Of a stretch of DNA of 64,000 nucleotides, positions 36,437-49,905 are shown piece after piece. Source of the stretch: Sclerodactyla briareus (Eukaryota; Echinodermata; Holothuroidea; Dendrochirotida; Sclerodactylidae). The notes under the pieces were generated by a model. The model worked only from the letters and a program-made list of their open reading frames with translations. It was not told where the DNA came from and searched no databases. How positions within the stretch are numbered: the first letter of the stretch is position 1; every line of letters begins with the position of its first letter. The stretch is taken from the NCBI GenBank assembly GCA_026419785.1, contig JAODTK010005822.1, forward strand, positions 62,001 through 126,000, given 5' to 3'. Both the position numbers and the translations under genes were made by a program.

Positions 36437-39005
36437 TACGTTATTTTTTCCACTACCCCTCTCTACCTACGCTACCTACCAGGCCAATTAGGGACCAATG
36501 ATGAATTTGAGTAAAAAATTAGTAACAAAAGTCATAATCCTTCCCAAATTAACCGCGTATCTGAGCACAGACCATCCAGTTCTATTAATATATTAGTGCC
36601 CATGAATATTGAATATTACATAGTTCAATGCTTTCCATCACGATCCGCACAAGTATTCTCGACATATATTGTTTGAGTAAGCCTAGTCATGAATGAACAA
36701 ACTGCAATAGTCTCATTTACTTATATTTCGAAGATCATATAGAAGGCTGGTAGGAACTGGAAGCTGAATATTTTCAACCCATGTGTATACCAATTCATTT
36801 ATTCATATCCGATACATCTGATTACCACCAAGTCTCCCCAACTGTAGTGAAGAGAAATCAGTATATATAGGTCTTCAATTTCTTCACAAGTCAGCCGATC
36901 CATTAGGAGGCCCAGAAACACAAAATTAATCTGGACGTGGAAGTATAACATCACGGAGCGAACTAGAGATAATTAGTGTTAAGTTCGAACTAGAGGAGGC
37001 TGTCAAAACGGAACATATTCTAATATTCCGACAAAACGCGAATCATGTCGCCAGAATCACATGTCACTATAACACTTAGCAACACAGCTTCTGCTCTGCA
37101 TATAGGAGCTCTAGTACAGCATGTCCGGGACTTGGACCGGATTCGAAGAAATTGTAATTTGTTAAAAAGCACCGAGGCTGTATACGCGTTCAGAATCAGA
37201 TAGGCGTATATCATCAGGCCAAATGACTTTTTTTACCGGTGTCACTGTCGTGGTATGGAAAGAGGGCAATCAAGCGGCAGCCCGCAGCTAGACTTCTTAA
37301 CAAGTGCAACGGGGGAACTGCCTCTATTCCGAAGGAAAATATAACGATATATCCCGACAGAAATACCCAAACGATAAGGTTGGTGCTGTGGTTATCTTCA
37401 AAAAACGGAACGAAAATGCAATTTTGAAGCACTCAGATTACAAAATGTTCCCCGATGGCGCCCCTCCACCACCTCTAGCTAGGGGTGACGATCGGGCATG
37501 CGGCTATTGTCTTCGGGCCTTCGTCCTCCGAATGTGCCCCCTCCCCCTCCTCATGGGGGCTATCTAACCGGGCCCCCTTTTTTAGCCGACTCATAATGTA
37601 GGCCTGTGTGGTAACCAACATTGCCATATTCACGACCGTTGCATAACTTCTCAAAATGACAAGGTTGGGATCTCTCATGAAGGCACGATTGCTATCGATA
37701 AATCGTTTATAATGTTCAACGTTAGCTGTGACAATGATAATATTCCACGTATGAAATAAAATACTACAGTGCCACATCGTTGTTAATGTCTTCATTGTAT
37801 CGGGTTCAAACAGCGAATCAGTTTCCTCTATTGTTGTGGCTGAGTGTGATCTATAGTCTGAAAAAACCGGATCGAATCACGATATGATATCGTACGAGTG
37901 TGACCGATAAAAAAACATACAACGCATACAAACTGAAAATATATTTTTCAATCTTCCAAAAACTTAAGAAGCGGGGGCGCGAAAAATGTAGGCCTGTTTT
38001 CCCCCTCGAATCGGTTCATTGCTCAATCAAAGCTGTACAGCAGTTTAGCCTAATAGGGTTCAATGGCTCGGGCGTCCTCCACCCTCCTACAAACAATGGA
38101 ACAACTTTAGACCAATCATTCAATGAAAATGATCGAAATCTCTATCTGCCTATCTGAGTTATCCTCTTCAACCACTAGTTTGAATCGCATATCGCAAATC
38201 GCGTATGACAAAAATCGTGCCGTGTATGAAACTATGAACTTCACCAACAGGAGCATTTGGACTTATAAATCGAGTTATGTTGGTCATTTACACTCACCGA
38301 CTTTTTCGTACGACCGATTTGTTGAATTTTTGCCTTGACAAGATGGGCGTGAACAAAAGTCGTGAGAAAACCCGTTTACATGCTACGATTTCTGTCGTGC
38401 ACGAGTCAGGCATAAAATCGTATCGTGTCAATGAGGCCTTTAAGAGAGATATCCAACTGTGACCGAGGGTTATGGGAACAAAACAAGAACAAACCTTGTG
38501 CTTCGGAACATTTGAACCACTGTAAACACACGAGGGCCCATCATGAGGCCCAACGAGGCTCTTGTGCCGCCCATTCTTTATGACTTAGTCGTTGTGAGGT
38601 TGGGAGGACCAGAGTAGGATACTTGGTTGAATGCTACCGCCAGACTGCCGACTTGACCCGCTAGCGTTCTTAATAAAGTGGTATTACTTTCAAGTGATTG
38701 CGATCGAATTCAAGTAGATACAACCTCGTGATAGAAACGATGGCTGCCATTGGTCATTCGATCATGCACAGGTTATACCCTTGATATTAACTGCGCTCTC
38801 GTGTTTTCTATTCGATACTAACTAGGCAGAATCGTTTAGCAGCATCCTGGCTTAAGCCAGCAAGGATCATTGGAGAAATATGTGCCTTGGAGACCAGACA
38901 AATGAGTTGGCCGATTCTTTGCGTCACAAAACCGAAGGAAAAAATTCGCTGACCTCGCTTCGTGGGAGACCTTTCACGGTCTGACATCATTAGTTGGCAT
39001 TTTTT

Positions 39006-39053
39006 ATTCTTTGCCGAAGGCAAAAGGAATCTTTGCAGTCACGCACCGTGCGT
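39006..39053 (-). other. Terminal double hairpin of element copy B
   Basis: On the minus strand, ACGCAC/GTGCGT, then GACTGCAAA, then GATTCCTTTTGCC, loop TTC, GGCAAAGAAT and an A run. Same order as in copy A. Confidence 0.75.
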
Positions 39054-39452
39054 ATGTGTGTGTGTGCGTCCTGTGTGAGGTTGTGTGACACCCCCTTGTC
39101 AGCACGATATCTGAAGAACGCAAGCATGTATGAAGTTCAAATAACGTTTGTGTGTTGGACATATAGAGAGGATGACCCTATTGTTTTTGGTGCCAGTTCA
39201 AGGTCATTCAAGGTACGAGAGGGCAAACTGCAGAAAAGCTGTCAGCACGATATCTAACGAACGCAAGCATGTATCAAGTTATATATTAGGTATGTGGGTT
39301 GCACGTATGGTGAGGATGAACCCTATTGTTTTTGGTGTCAGGTCAAGGTCCATTTAAGGTCACTATAGGACAACCCCTATATATCTGGCAACGAAAATGT
39401 CATAGGGATGTTGTAATGAAAAGGTCTGTTCGTCTGGGCGAGCTACATCTGG

Positions 39453-39503
39453 TGACCTAATTTGACCTCATTTGACCTTTTGACCTTATTGACCTCTCGA
39501 CCT
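39453..39503 (-). promoter_or_regulatory. Nuclear-receptor half-site cluster in copy B
   Basis: Five TGACCT (minus-strand AGGTCA) sites start at 39,453, 39,463, 39,473, 39,481 and 39,490, followed by CGACCT. Spacers are 4, 4, 2, 3 and 2 bases. The cluster is conserved with copy A although the bases around it have diverged. Confidence 0.45.
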
Positions 39504-40454
39504 TGTGACATTGAGTGCTATTTTTGTGATGACCAGATTCGTCTGGTTTGAGACAACCATAAAGTGATAGCCTAAGTAATACCACACCCTATTCACGAGC
39601 TATCTCAAGGAAAGCACATGTGTGGAAGGTCGAGGCAGCCTGCAACACTGAATGTTGCCTGAATTTGGTGTTTGACATGACATCTTGGCAACAAACTTTT
39701 TAGAAGGATGTGGTTCAATGGAAAGATTTGGTTGTCCAAGCGACCTGCATGCAGTTTCGGTATGCATGGGAGCCCACATGTTGTTTTAATATTCCGTGGG
39801 CCACCTGCCACTTAGCAATTAGGATGCTGTGTCAGGATAAAAAATATTTGCCATAATTGTGTCCAGTGCCCCGATACTTATTCTTCAGGGCAGGGGTATG
39901 TGATCCGTTTGAGAAACCTGCACCTTCAGATGCCACCTAAGTGAAAGTGTGTAGGTATTACTGTAAATCACCTGTATGATCCCATAGTGCACCCTTTTCA
40001 TTATACACACAATTTCCCTGGTCAGACTGATATTGTCTTGTGGAACTGCAGTTATGAGCATAATATCCCAATCACCCATGCTGTCCTATAATCAACGATG
40101 GTTTTGTGTTATCGTTATCAAACTGTCCCGTCCATACTCCACCTATAAATTGCAATGTTTACTTGTGTATTATGCTCTCAGTGTACCATTCCATAACCCT
40201 AAAAAAAAAAACGCCCAGTGCCTATGACAATTTTGATGATTTTCTTTATGGGGCTTCTAAACAAGTAGACCAGTCTAAAGTAATTTAAAAGGTACCACCA
40301 ATAGTGTATATGGCGGAGGGTGGGGGGTGAAGTGCCCCTGAAATCATGGGAAGGGTCGGTGCAGTGGACAACGCTCTGTTTGATACACTGTTTCCATCCA
40401 ACCATACGGTGACATGTTAATGCCCCTCCCGCTGGTGCCCCAGAGCTCAAAGGC

Positions 40455-40927
40455 AAAACCAACACAACCGGTGATACGTACTCCCTACCTCCCACCCCTC
40501 TCCCCCTCCATCACAACAGGTCTCCGCACACAATTGCAAACAGTTCGACTGAGATGGAAACCTTTCTAAAGGCCTCAGTCATGCTTAGCACTTTATTTAT
40601 CTCCAAAACCCGTTTCTGTTAAAAAAAATCAACGTTAATTAGACAAGAGAACAGATACCTTTTAACATCTGGTCAATGACAGAATGACCCAACACAACCG
40701 GGAACAGTACCCTACCTACCAACCCCCCCCCCCCCTCACCCCCCTCCATCACGACAGGTTTATGCACACAATTGCAAAACAGTTTGATGAAGATGAAACC
40801 TTTCTGAAGGCCTCAGTGAGTGTAGCACTTTATAATCTCCAAAACCTGTTTCTGTTTGAATAAAAAAATCAACGTTAATTAGACAAGAGAACAGATATCT
40901 TTTAACATCTGGTCAATGACAGAATGA
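40455..40927. repeat. Tandem duplication of about 237 bp inside copy B
   Basis: 40,455-40,690 and 40,691-40,927 share 'cacacaattgcaaa', 'aaacctttct.aaggcctcagt', 'tcaacgttaattagacaag' and 'aacatctggtcaatgacag'. Copy A has this block once. Confidence 0.8.
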
Positions 40928-41491
40928 CCCGTATTTACTTAGCCCTGCTCGAGAAGAGTACGGTTGCATCGTGGAACCTAATCAGACCAATTAATGGCAT
41001 AACTGGCTGTACTTGAAACTGCGACCCTCTACTTGTTGCCTCTACCCCCCCATCCCCCCCCCCCCCTCGAATGTTGAGTGGTCAGGTCAACAGAAGTGAG
41101 ACCGATGTCTGACAAGGCCTATCATCAATACATGACCCAACAAGCAGGGGTCATTGGTTTCTACGGTGCAATTTCGCAATATCTATTGGTTGACCTCATA
41201 TAACGTTTGTAGGTACTGCTACACCCACGAATTTTCGCCAAAATTCAGTTTGTCCTATTCTGTGTGAACGAAACTTGCCGGTTAGGGACTTAATTTGTCC
41301 GTGACAAAAATGAGGGCCATTTTGTGGTCACCGGAGGTCAAATTTGCTTACTTCTTGTGATTGCCAAACTTCGCCAGAATTGAATAACACTTCAATTGGT
41401 GGATGGGGAGGTGACTTGTTCTTTCTCCAAAAAAGTAGTAGAAGGGAGGAAGAAGGGATCAGGAAGGGAAAAGAAATATTTCGGAATGTCC

Positions 41492-44400
41492 ATTGGTTGC
41501 GACTAAATAGAATGTATTGTAAACCGACCCAATTATTAATAAGGGGAATAATAAAGTGTTCTGGTTTGGCCGCATAGGCCATAGCCGTCAGGCTTGGCAC
41601 AAGGAATCACGACACAGTTTTGTGTCTTGTTTTCTTGAAAATCTTGAGGATATTTTTGCCAATCTCGGTCCGATTATGTGTGTTGGTTTTCACAATTGGT
41701 TTCAAGGTCAATGTCTAATAAATTCAACCTTCAGCAAGGAAAATCCGAAGAATGTTGCCAATTCAATGTTCGCAATGTCTTCGTCAAACCTCCCCTAATA
41801 GGAAGCGTGAGGAACGGACGTTCCCGTAAAATTCCTGAAACCAGGGGCAGAGAAAATTCGGTCCCGTCTTCCGAAGGAACAGAATTCTGTCATGTACTGT
41901 TCTGATCAAGAGGAAATTGTAATCCTATGCTTAAAAATTTCACATATAAATCCGTGGCCACATTCACCAACTGGATACTGGGCTTTCACGATTCCTCTCG
42001 AATCACGGACTCGACCCACCTGTGTGAAATTAAATCTCTTAGTGGCATTAATTAAGACATCAATGTCAACGAGGTCACCATACGTCCCAAAGAATGCTCA
42101 ACCTGTGTAGCTTCGTTACGAGGGAGGAAACAATAACTGTTTTCGTCAGGAACCAAGCTCGTTAAATTCAGGGGGCTACGGATGTGCGTTATGAAACAGA
42201 ATTTCCCCCTGTCCCCCTCCTAGTTGGTTGTTGCAATAGTGAACAACGGTCAACCAACGTTGTAACGTTTCCAATTGACTGTAAGATCGCTCGATTGATT
42301 GGTATTTCTATAATTCAAAATCATTGTGATTAAAAAGAGACCAATTTGGGCACTCAACATGGATGGGTCATGTGACCTAGGGTCTGAAATATATGACAGC
42401 AATGAAGATATCATCGGATTTTTGTAGGAGGTTGAGAAACTCGCCACGATGTACACACGATATAGGTCACGGCGTCATAAACGGATAATTCATGTCATAT
42501 GAGACACGAGCAAATTACATGTTCAGGTGTACGTCCCGTAAAACCCCAACGCATTTGGATAACTTGATACACTAGATAATCGTGTTCTGCATCGAGCTTT
42601 TCATGCTTATTCAACTTGATTTTCTTTTATAAAGAACATTATTTACAGAGCATTAAGGTTCAGGCAGGGTTACCTGTGGGATGTATCAGTTAGATCAATG
42701 CGTGGGTTTACAGTTGATATCCACCTAAGAATAATGTAGTTCCTGGCTAGACATCAGGTTTCAAGTCAAGTTTCATGTTCATTTTCTACTTTCCTTGTAT
42801 TAATGTTGTAAAGTGTAATACCGAACTTATGATCGCTCAACATATATGTAATCTCATCTCTGAAAAGCAAACAGAGGAAGTAGAGGAACCAGAAAAGAAA
42901 TAAGTATATACTTTTCCAGTCCGGTACCTTCGTTGAATATCACCTTTTACCACGAGAAGAGAAATGGATGTTTCGAATGTCCTATGAAAAGGGTTTGACT
43001 CAGAGAATACGGATAACGAGTGTTATATTCAAGTTGGAGTTTTTTTAATGGTAACAATCGCTGAACGTATCAGAAGCACATCGTGGTGGAATGTATATGG
43101 GAAGATCTCATGTTCATATATCAAAAAGTTTTTAAATATCTGAATTGAAGCCCCGGCTTGTTCTATATGGTACGGTACAGATATTTCTCACATGTTTTTG
43201 GTGATTTTATATATATTGGCAAGTGTTGATCATGGGTATTACCCCACAGTAAGGGGGCTATAAGTGAAATGGGAAGAGTACGGTGTTTTGAATTTAAAAT
43301 TAGGGGAATTTTCCGGTAGAACTGTTTTTAGCTATTTATATCACCATTTAACCTCGACATTTTTTCGCTAAAATTTGCATGTGCTCTTTCCAAGTCAGAG
43401 TCGTGATCCCCAATACGAAAATCATATTCCTAGTAATTCCACATCAACAAAAAATTGGGTCATTTGGCCAGAGTGACGACATTTTCTCACTGTCCTCATC
43501 CCTCTTCATTGCCTGCAAAACCACTGCTATTGTGTGTGTGCCTACAGTGAGAAAAATTTGAAAATATATTGCTGGCTCGAAGAGTTTCACACTTGTATGT
43601 GGCCTATGGTGAAGACAAGACAGAGGTTAAGGCACACATAGAACAGGAAATGTAAGACTGAAAACCCATGAGGCTCTTAAGAAAACTCGAACCGAAAATG
43701 AGTACAAAAATTAAATAAATTAACGACAAAAAAACCAGGGCTAGAGAATGGCGTTTTAGTTGTGAGCGTTTTTTAAGAACGATTATAACTGAAAATAGGA
43801 TTTAGGAGTGAATATCACCCCTCAGAAGTTATCCTATGTTTCCCCAAATTGCATCTGAGAAGCTCAGATTCTCGAAAATTGTCCGACGCCTCTACCGGAC
43901 GGCGATTATAACCATGGTCCCCCCCCCACCCCCTCCGCCACCGAATTCCTGCCTCACCACAGTCAACAGGGGTTAAAGTTGAACTAATGTGAACCCTGAT
44001 GAAGCATATACTTGACTGGGTTGTGCCGTGGATTTATATTAATAGTTGTTGAAACGATAACAGGTTAAATAGATCAACAGAGGTCAGAGTTATAATTCTT
44101 GTAACAGTATGATCATCCAGTCTTTGTTTATTCTATCAAAAACCCAACTCTGATTCCGTCTAGCTATAATCGTGGCCAATCATAAACATTAATTTGACAA
44201 CATAGACTTGGGGGTAGCAAGGAATAAAGTTGGGCCTATAAAAAAACACATCCCGTATCGGGGACTCTTCTGCTATGTTCATCATCATGAGCCATCACAG
44301 GAGGGTAGCCCCCCCCATATGTAATTTTCGAGATAGGCCTTGCCTGAATTGATTTCATTGCATTTCCCGGCATTTTCGTATATGCTTGATCCAAAAATCG

Positions 44401-46627
44401 AGGGTGGCCGTCTTTTCCTCGTGGGACAGTAGCGGTGATTTGACGTTTGACCAGCTGCCCGTGCTCCCCCCCATTGTACTGTCGGGACGCCGAGGAAACC
44501 GTCATTGAGGCGGTCCTTGGGCGTCTCAGTCCATCAAATCGGCCTCAATGAGCACACCTTCGACGAAGACCTTTGAGAGTGGGGGGGGGTCGGGGTACCT
44601 CAATCGGAAGTAACCAAGGTAAAGGCCCCGAAAGAGGCTGGTCTCTGCCATCCGTTCAGCCGTCCAAAAGAGAACAGGCTGCCGACCGCTCCCGTTCTGT
44701 TCCCGCAACAGATCCCGTCGAGACTCTGATCCGTCACATTGACAGGACTCTTCTTCGTGGGTGGTTTTTCTCCTACAATAGCTTCGGCTCCAGCTTGAGT
44801 CGTGACCAAACAGTGATGACTCCGGCTACAAGAGTTCCTGTGGTTGGAACTGAAACGATGCCGACAGCCAAGGAGCGTGGAAGAGCCGCAGCCGAGGTCG
44901 AGGGTCGGGGTTCTCCAACCGCCGCCTTGCGGGGATCAACATTGCCCCTTTAAATGTCCATCCTACCGGCGTCTCTCTTCCGGGTAGAAAGGAGACTCCG
45001 ATTATTTGTGCACAGGCAGCTGATGAAAAATATCAACTGGTGACTGTGATTCCATTCCTGTGCTTGTTTGCACGCTCGTAAAACCGATACCCTGCGAACC
45101 CAGTGAAAATTCAAATTCATCAAAAAATTATTCGACAGCGCGTTCTCGGGATGGAAGCGGGGATGGAGTGGGGGGAGGGGGGGGAACGACCCGGCTACTT
45201 CAGCAAAACCCGTAGGCCATGGTGATCAAGGTTCGAATGATATCGATACAAGATGATGACAACTTCAGTTGGTACATAAAGATACTCCTGCTGCGATTCC
45301 TAATGTGAGTCTCAGTCCAAACTTATGACCCCGTGTGACTCCTGTTCTGGGGGAACTTTCACTCCCTCTACTCAACTACAAGATTCGTTAAGCTTTTTTT
45401 TTGAACTACTACTATTGGATGGTACAGGAGCGCGGTGATAATTGTTGAAATTATAACATCCCCATCACTACTATAGGAACACAATCGATTATTTACGATA
45501 CGGAAACAGAGCACATGGTCATATTAAAATTCAGGTGAAAGCGTGAAAGCTTACGAGAGCGTGTGAATCGTGTTTGCTCATTTTCCGAGGAAAAAAGCGG
45601 CCATTTTGAAACAAAGATGCCGCCTTGAAGTGTGTCTATTGATAATGTTAGCTATCATCATCATGTCAGTAGGTGCTGTATTGATAAGGTTATACCTTTA
45701 TCGGGGCAGAGCACTATTAGCTTGAAGATTATCGCGCGAAAGGTATCAGAAAAGGAGTCCATAATATTATTTTGGCGTACATCTGCTGCTCTGTTGGAGG
45801 AAATACGGAGGTTTTGGCTTGTTTGTTATATGGAGGGGTTATCAAAGTAAAAACGACCGAAAACTTTCATGGAAATTGTGGGCCACTTTTGGCCGTTCTT
45901 CGTTTTAAAATTCAGGACTAAGATAGGCGGGACGAAAAAAATTGAGTCGAAAATTACCACACTAAAAATAGACCCCCCCCCACTACTAGCTGAAAAAACC
46001 TGCGCGGTCATGGTACAGCGAATTGCACATCGTTGGAATTGGTAGACTATCCGGTTTACAGCAGTGTATGGCGATATTCAAGGTATCAAGGTAAAACTTC
46101 TGAGGGCCCCTGAATGGCTGATAATGGACTCAATTCAGTATGTAGGTCAATGAGAAGATTAACAGCCCCCCCCCCGCGAGCCTCCTATCCCGGAAAATGG
46201 CGGCTCATTAAAATCGTTATGGCCGCCATAATTATTTCCCCCACGCCCCACAAAAAAAAAAAAGAAAAAAAAGAAAAAAAAGAAATGAAAACTCTCAATT
46301 TTGGATTCAGCATATCGGATATGACCCTAAAACGCCAATAAAATCAATGTAGGCGAGCCAATCTCAGATCGTCCTTCTTTGGACCCAAGTCCCCCAACTA
46401 TTATGCTAACTGGAGAGGGAAATGGGAGGCGAACGGCATTAACCTATTGGAAGAGAAAAAAAAAAGCATGTCCTCGTGTGAGCTACATCGAAGAACGGGC
46501 AATGCATTTGCATCTGAAAAAGTGGATTGCAACAACAGGTCATTTAAATTGCAGGAGAGCTGCGGAGCAAATTTAAGTGAAGCAACCCGGATGTAAAGAG
46601 TGCAGTGAGTGTATAGTAGAATGGTGC
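41492..46627. other. Long stretch without a supported gene
   Basis: ORFs are short. Low-complexity C-, G- and A-runs occur at 43,920-43,935, 44,580-44,590, 45,170-45,184 and 46,250-46,284. One ORF (44,573-44,953) is listed separately. Confidence 0.45.
44573..44953 (+). CDS. 126-codon ORF of unknown nature
   Basis: Basic and rich in Arg, Thr, Ser and Pro (for example RSRSVPATDPVETLIRHID). GC content is higher than around it. A shifted frame near its end reads GINIAPLNVHPTGVSL, faintly like the start of a LINE endonuclease (…IATLNVRT…). It could be the end of a LINE ORF1 leading into ORF2, or chance. No motif settles this. Confidence 0.15.
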   Translation: MRVGGGRGTSIGSNQGKGPERGWSLPSVQPSKREQAADRSRSVPATDPVETLIRHIDRTLLRGWFFSYNSFGSSLSRDQTVMTPATRVPVVGTETMPTAKERGRAAAEVEGRGSPTAALRGSTLPL

Positions 46628-46893
46628 AAGACGTGTCGCCCCATTTCAAGTTCGCCCCACACAAGTTCGCCCCCATTCACTACAAGTCGCCCCAGATGCA
46701 AGTTCGCCAGAACACATTCGCCCCATTACAAGTTCGCCCCACTACGAGTCGCCCCAACTACAGTTCGCCCCACTTACGAGTCGCCCCATAAGCAAGTTCG
46801 CCCCACACACACTCGCCCCGTCACAAGTTCGCCCCACTACAAATTCGCCCCACTCTAGTTGCCCCATTTCAAGGGTGGCGGGCTGGTGGCTCA
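46628..46893 (+). repeat. 16-bp minisatellite element (TTCGCCCC...AAG)
   Basis: About 14 degenerate copies of a 15-17-base unit resembling TTCGCCCCACTACAAG, entered by 'agacgtgtcgcccc' and left by 'gtggcgggctggtggct'. The long plus-strand ORF across it is an artefact of the unit. An inverted relative with the same two edges is at 51,776-52,037. Confidence 0.85.
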
Positions 46894-48294
46894 ACACTTG
46901 AAAAAATTTCTCTAGGATGGTACTTAGAGGATCAATTAGGCTTCAGAAATCGTTCAAAATCTGAGTAGGGTTCAAAAACAGGTTAGGGGCTCAGTGTTCA
47001 GGGCATTCATGCTCGCTCTATGTAATCGGGCCTCAGAGTTAAAATAGGCCACAAAAAGGTTGTTTGAAAAAATATGCAAACATGCATATAACTGATAATG
47101 TAATCGGTCACTGTTAGAGGGCCCATAGGAACAGAGGCATGCGTGCTATGCCAGCTGCCATCCTTTGGAAGAAGAACTCGCGCGCGGCAGTCCCAAGTAA
47201 TTAGCCCAATATAATAACAGAAATGTCCGTGTAAATGAAGCACTAATGTCAGACCTTGAATTTATTGGAGGAAATAATTTCTCGTGATTGTGACTGGGTG
47301 ATTGAGGGGTTTTTCTGTATTTGTGTCAATTAATTTCAAGGGTTTGCTACTTGCCCGTATGCGGCCCTTGTTTATAGGCTAGGCGCACGAGTCGCCGTAT
47401 CAAGGAATCAACCTCGTAAGGTTAGATAGACGGGCGAGGATCACTCGAAAAGGGGGAAAACCGTTGGTCAGGACCGGGAAGTTTTTATCGATCACTGAGA
47501 AATGTCAGATGATTACCAAAATTAGTGCAAAATGGCTAGTAGAAGGCCTAGTATATGGTTGTCAGTTCGTTGCGATATATATATGGAGTAAATTCGAAGC
47601 AGTGTGCTGGCGGATTATTACTTTGAATCCATCGATGGAAAAAAAAATTATATGATTTACAGTGTTGGCAGACAAAAATACGATGCGGACAGTGATTTTT
47701 GTTATGGCCCAATTAAAAGAAGTATTGGGCGCCACAGCAATGACGCCTTAGGCTAGTAAAAAAAAAATATATATAGTCGCTGTCATATGGACTCAATGCC
47801 CGTACAGTTCGTATTGACTAAACCAAACGGCCTGTCATAGTTAATTTGCAGGATTAATGATTATAGTAAGTTTCTGCACATGGAGCTTTAAATTTCAATA
47901 TTAGGGAGCTTTAGTAGATTTCACGACGGCGATGGCAATCGGCGCTTGACGTAATGTTTTCCACGTTGTAGACCAGGAAGCCGTCCCGCAGTGCAGTGCG
48001 GGCGCTTTAGATTTTACGATGTGTCAATGCGCTGTGGCGTAAGTAGTTCGCGCTTTGGGTATGACCGTGGAATTCCCGAATTTCCATTGTGCGGAATGCG
48101 CTCACCCGCATTGAGTGGTTATCTGCCAACGCAGTGCTCGTTCTATTCTATGTGGAAAAATTCTCCCCGTGGAACTATCTCCATCTAGCAAATCGAAAGC
48201 AGTCGGCGGATACCGGGCGCCTAATAAGTTTTCACTATTATTATTTATTATTATGATTATTATCATATTAAGAACACTTTCACCGAGTTGGCAG
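46894..48294. other. Stretch with no recognised feature
   Basis: No domain or splice-supported ORF. A short TTA-rich run occurs at 48,235-48,270. Confidence 0.5.
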
Positions 48295-49010
48295 TCTGAC
48301 TTATTTTTTGCACTTTTTTTCAAAACCATATTCGCCAGAAATTCGTTAAGTCGGGTGGGAGGGGGCGGAAGTAACTGTTTGCTCCTACGGTGACACAACT
48401 TCACACCTCAGCAGCAAAACAACAAACATACCCGGCGATCATATATCATCCATACTTCAGAATTACGTTGCCTGTTACACCCAGCTATTATGCGACCACT
48501 TTGAACCAAAAACTTCCCCATTGTTCACGGGTAAAACTCATTGGGAGTTTGTGGTGCCTGGCTCTCCCATGACTACATTACAGTCAGAATCAATACGAGA
48601 TAATTTGCATCTTTTATGCAACACCTCCAACAATGGCACGATGATGTGTCTGATTCCCAACAGGGGTGGGCCAGGATATCTCCCGGGCACTACACAAGAA
48701 CCAAAACACTTGCAATCAGTTTTCCACGCCATTATGGGAGGGGGGGGGGATGGTCAGGGTATGGGCAGTAGGTAGTCCTACTTCCCCGCGGATCCCTCCA
48801 AAAGGGCCGGCATCTGCACGGGAAGGGATGGGGGGAGGGATGCAAAGTGCCTATTGGCGATTCTCTAAGGGGGAAAAAATGCGACAAATGAGGATACATG
48901 CGGAAACAACTCCATTTTGGACGTTTGAATTCTTGCTGACATTGAACACGTTACACCGTTAGCGAGTTTTTTCGAAATAAATTCATTGTTGAGCAGTTAA
49001 GGGCCAATAG
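48295..49010. repeat. Tandem segmental duplicate, copy 1
   Basis: Shares with 49,150-49,905 the phrases 'cgccagaaattcgtt', 'cacctcagca', 'cttcccattgttca'-like, 'catcttttatgcaacacct' and the end block 'accgttagcga'. It includes poly(G) at 48,741-48,749. ORFs in the two copies are not conserved, so it is non-coding. Confidence 0.75.
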
Positions 49011-49149
49011 TGATGTAAATATGACTGTGACTGTTGGTAACCCATTTACTGTACAGCCGAAACTCCAGACGAATTTTAGACGATTTGAAATGTACCGATG
49101 ATTAATATATCAAATTGCAGATGTTGAGTATTTCGCCATAGAGATCGAA

Positions 49150-49905
49150 CTTATTTTTGGCTATTTCTTCCGATTATTCCAAAACCAGTTTTCGCCAGAA
49201 ATTCGTTTTTGTCGGTGACAAAACTTCTCACCTCAGCAAAACAGCCAACCTGCACGATAATAGCGATCCATGCTTGGGAATTACGTGGCCTTGCTGGTTA
49301 ATATCCACTCACAGCTATAAGCGCCACTCAACCAAGCTTTCCCATTGTTCAAGGGTATGGTTAGATCCCCTCATTGAGAGTTCTGTTGGTTGGATCTATC
49401 CCATGACTACAGCAGATTTCATGACGCTGAGTATGGCATCTTTTATGCAGCACCTTCAAAACAATAGCACAAGATGTTACTGATGGTGACGCAATTTTAT
49501 CAGGGATACTGCTTGCACAAATCAGGGGGGGGGCCAGGATATCATGTCCCATTCCATACACCAAAAACAGCCTTTGGCCAATCAGTTTGACATTCCAAGA
49601 TTATGGGGGGGGGGGGGGGACAGGGTCGGGTAGGGCAGATAGGCAGTAGGTTCTTCCCCCTCGAAATCCCTCGCAAGAGGCCCCCGACTATCTGACGGGG
49701 GGGGGGGGGGGTGGAGGAGGGAGAGCGGTCGCAAACAAAGTGCCCTATTTGAGATTTAAGTGAAAATGCGAAAAATGAGCAGGATTAAAATGGCGAATAC
49801 AACTCTATTTGGACGTTTGAAATTTCTTCTGAACATTAAAACAAGTTTGAGTTAAACCGTTAGCGACTTATGTCTCAATTAATAATGTTGAGCAGTGAGT
49901 ATGTT
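49150..49905. repeat. Tandem segmental duplicate, copy 2
   Basis: About 855 bp downstream of copy 1, same order of blocks, with longer G runs (49,604-49,618 and 49,698-49,711). Divergence is appreciable, so the duplication is not recent. Confidence 0.75.

Larger units (their letters stand above)
33704..39000. other. Long stretch without a supported gene
   Basis: Contains two perfect palindromes (33,991-34,012 and 35,185-35,208), a C run at 33,860-33,872, a short GAAC repeat (36,183-36,230) and one candidate exon at 36,236. Other ORFs, up to 130 codons (34,668-35,060 minus), are unsupported. Confidence 0.5.
39001..41491 (-). mobile_element. Dispersed repeat element, copy B (inverse of 3,810-6,085)
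   Basis: Reverse-complement relative of copy A along its whole length. Hairpins and the A-run (here T) are at the left, 39,001-39,053. The half-site cluster is at 39,453-39,503, the cysteine-rich ORF segment at about 39,715-40,090, and the GGAATTCC-like end at 41,483-41,491. It is longer because of a tandem duplication at about 40,455-40,927. Sequence differs at many positions, so the two insertions are not recent. No coding capacity. Confidence 0.8.

Noticed and set aside
39148..39357. ORFs in element copy B with runs shared with copy A
   Set aside because: They reflect the repeated non-coding 125-bp block; frames differ between copies.
46577..46858. 93-codon ORF rich in RPT and SPH
   Set aside because: Product of the 16-bp minisatellite read through; a similar artefact occurs at 51,735-52,084.
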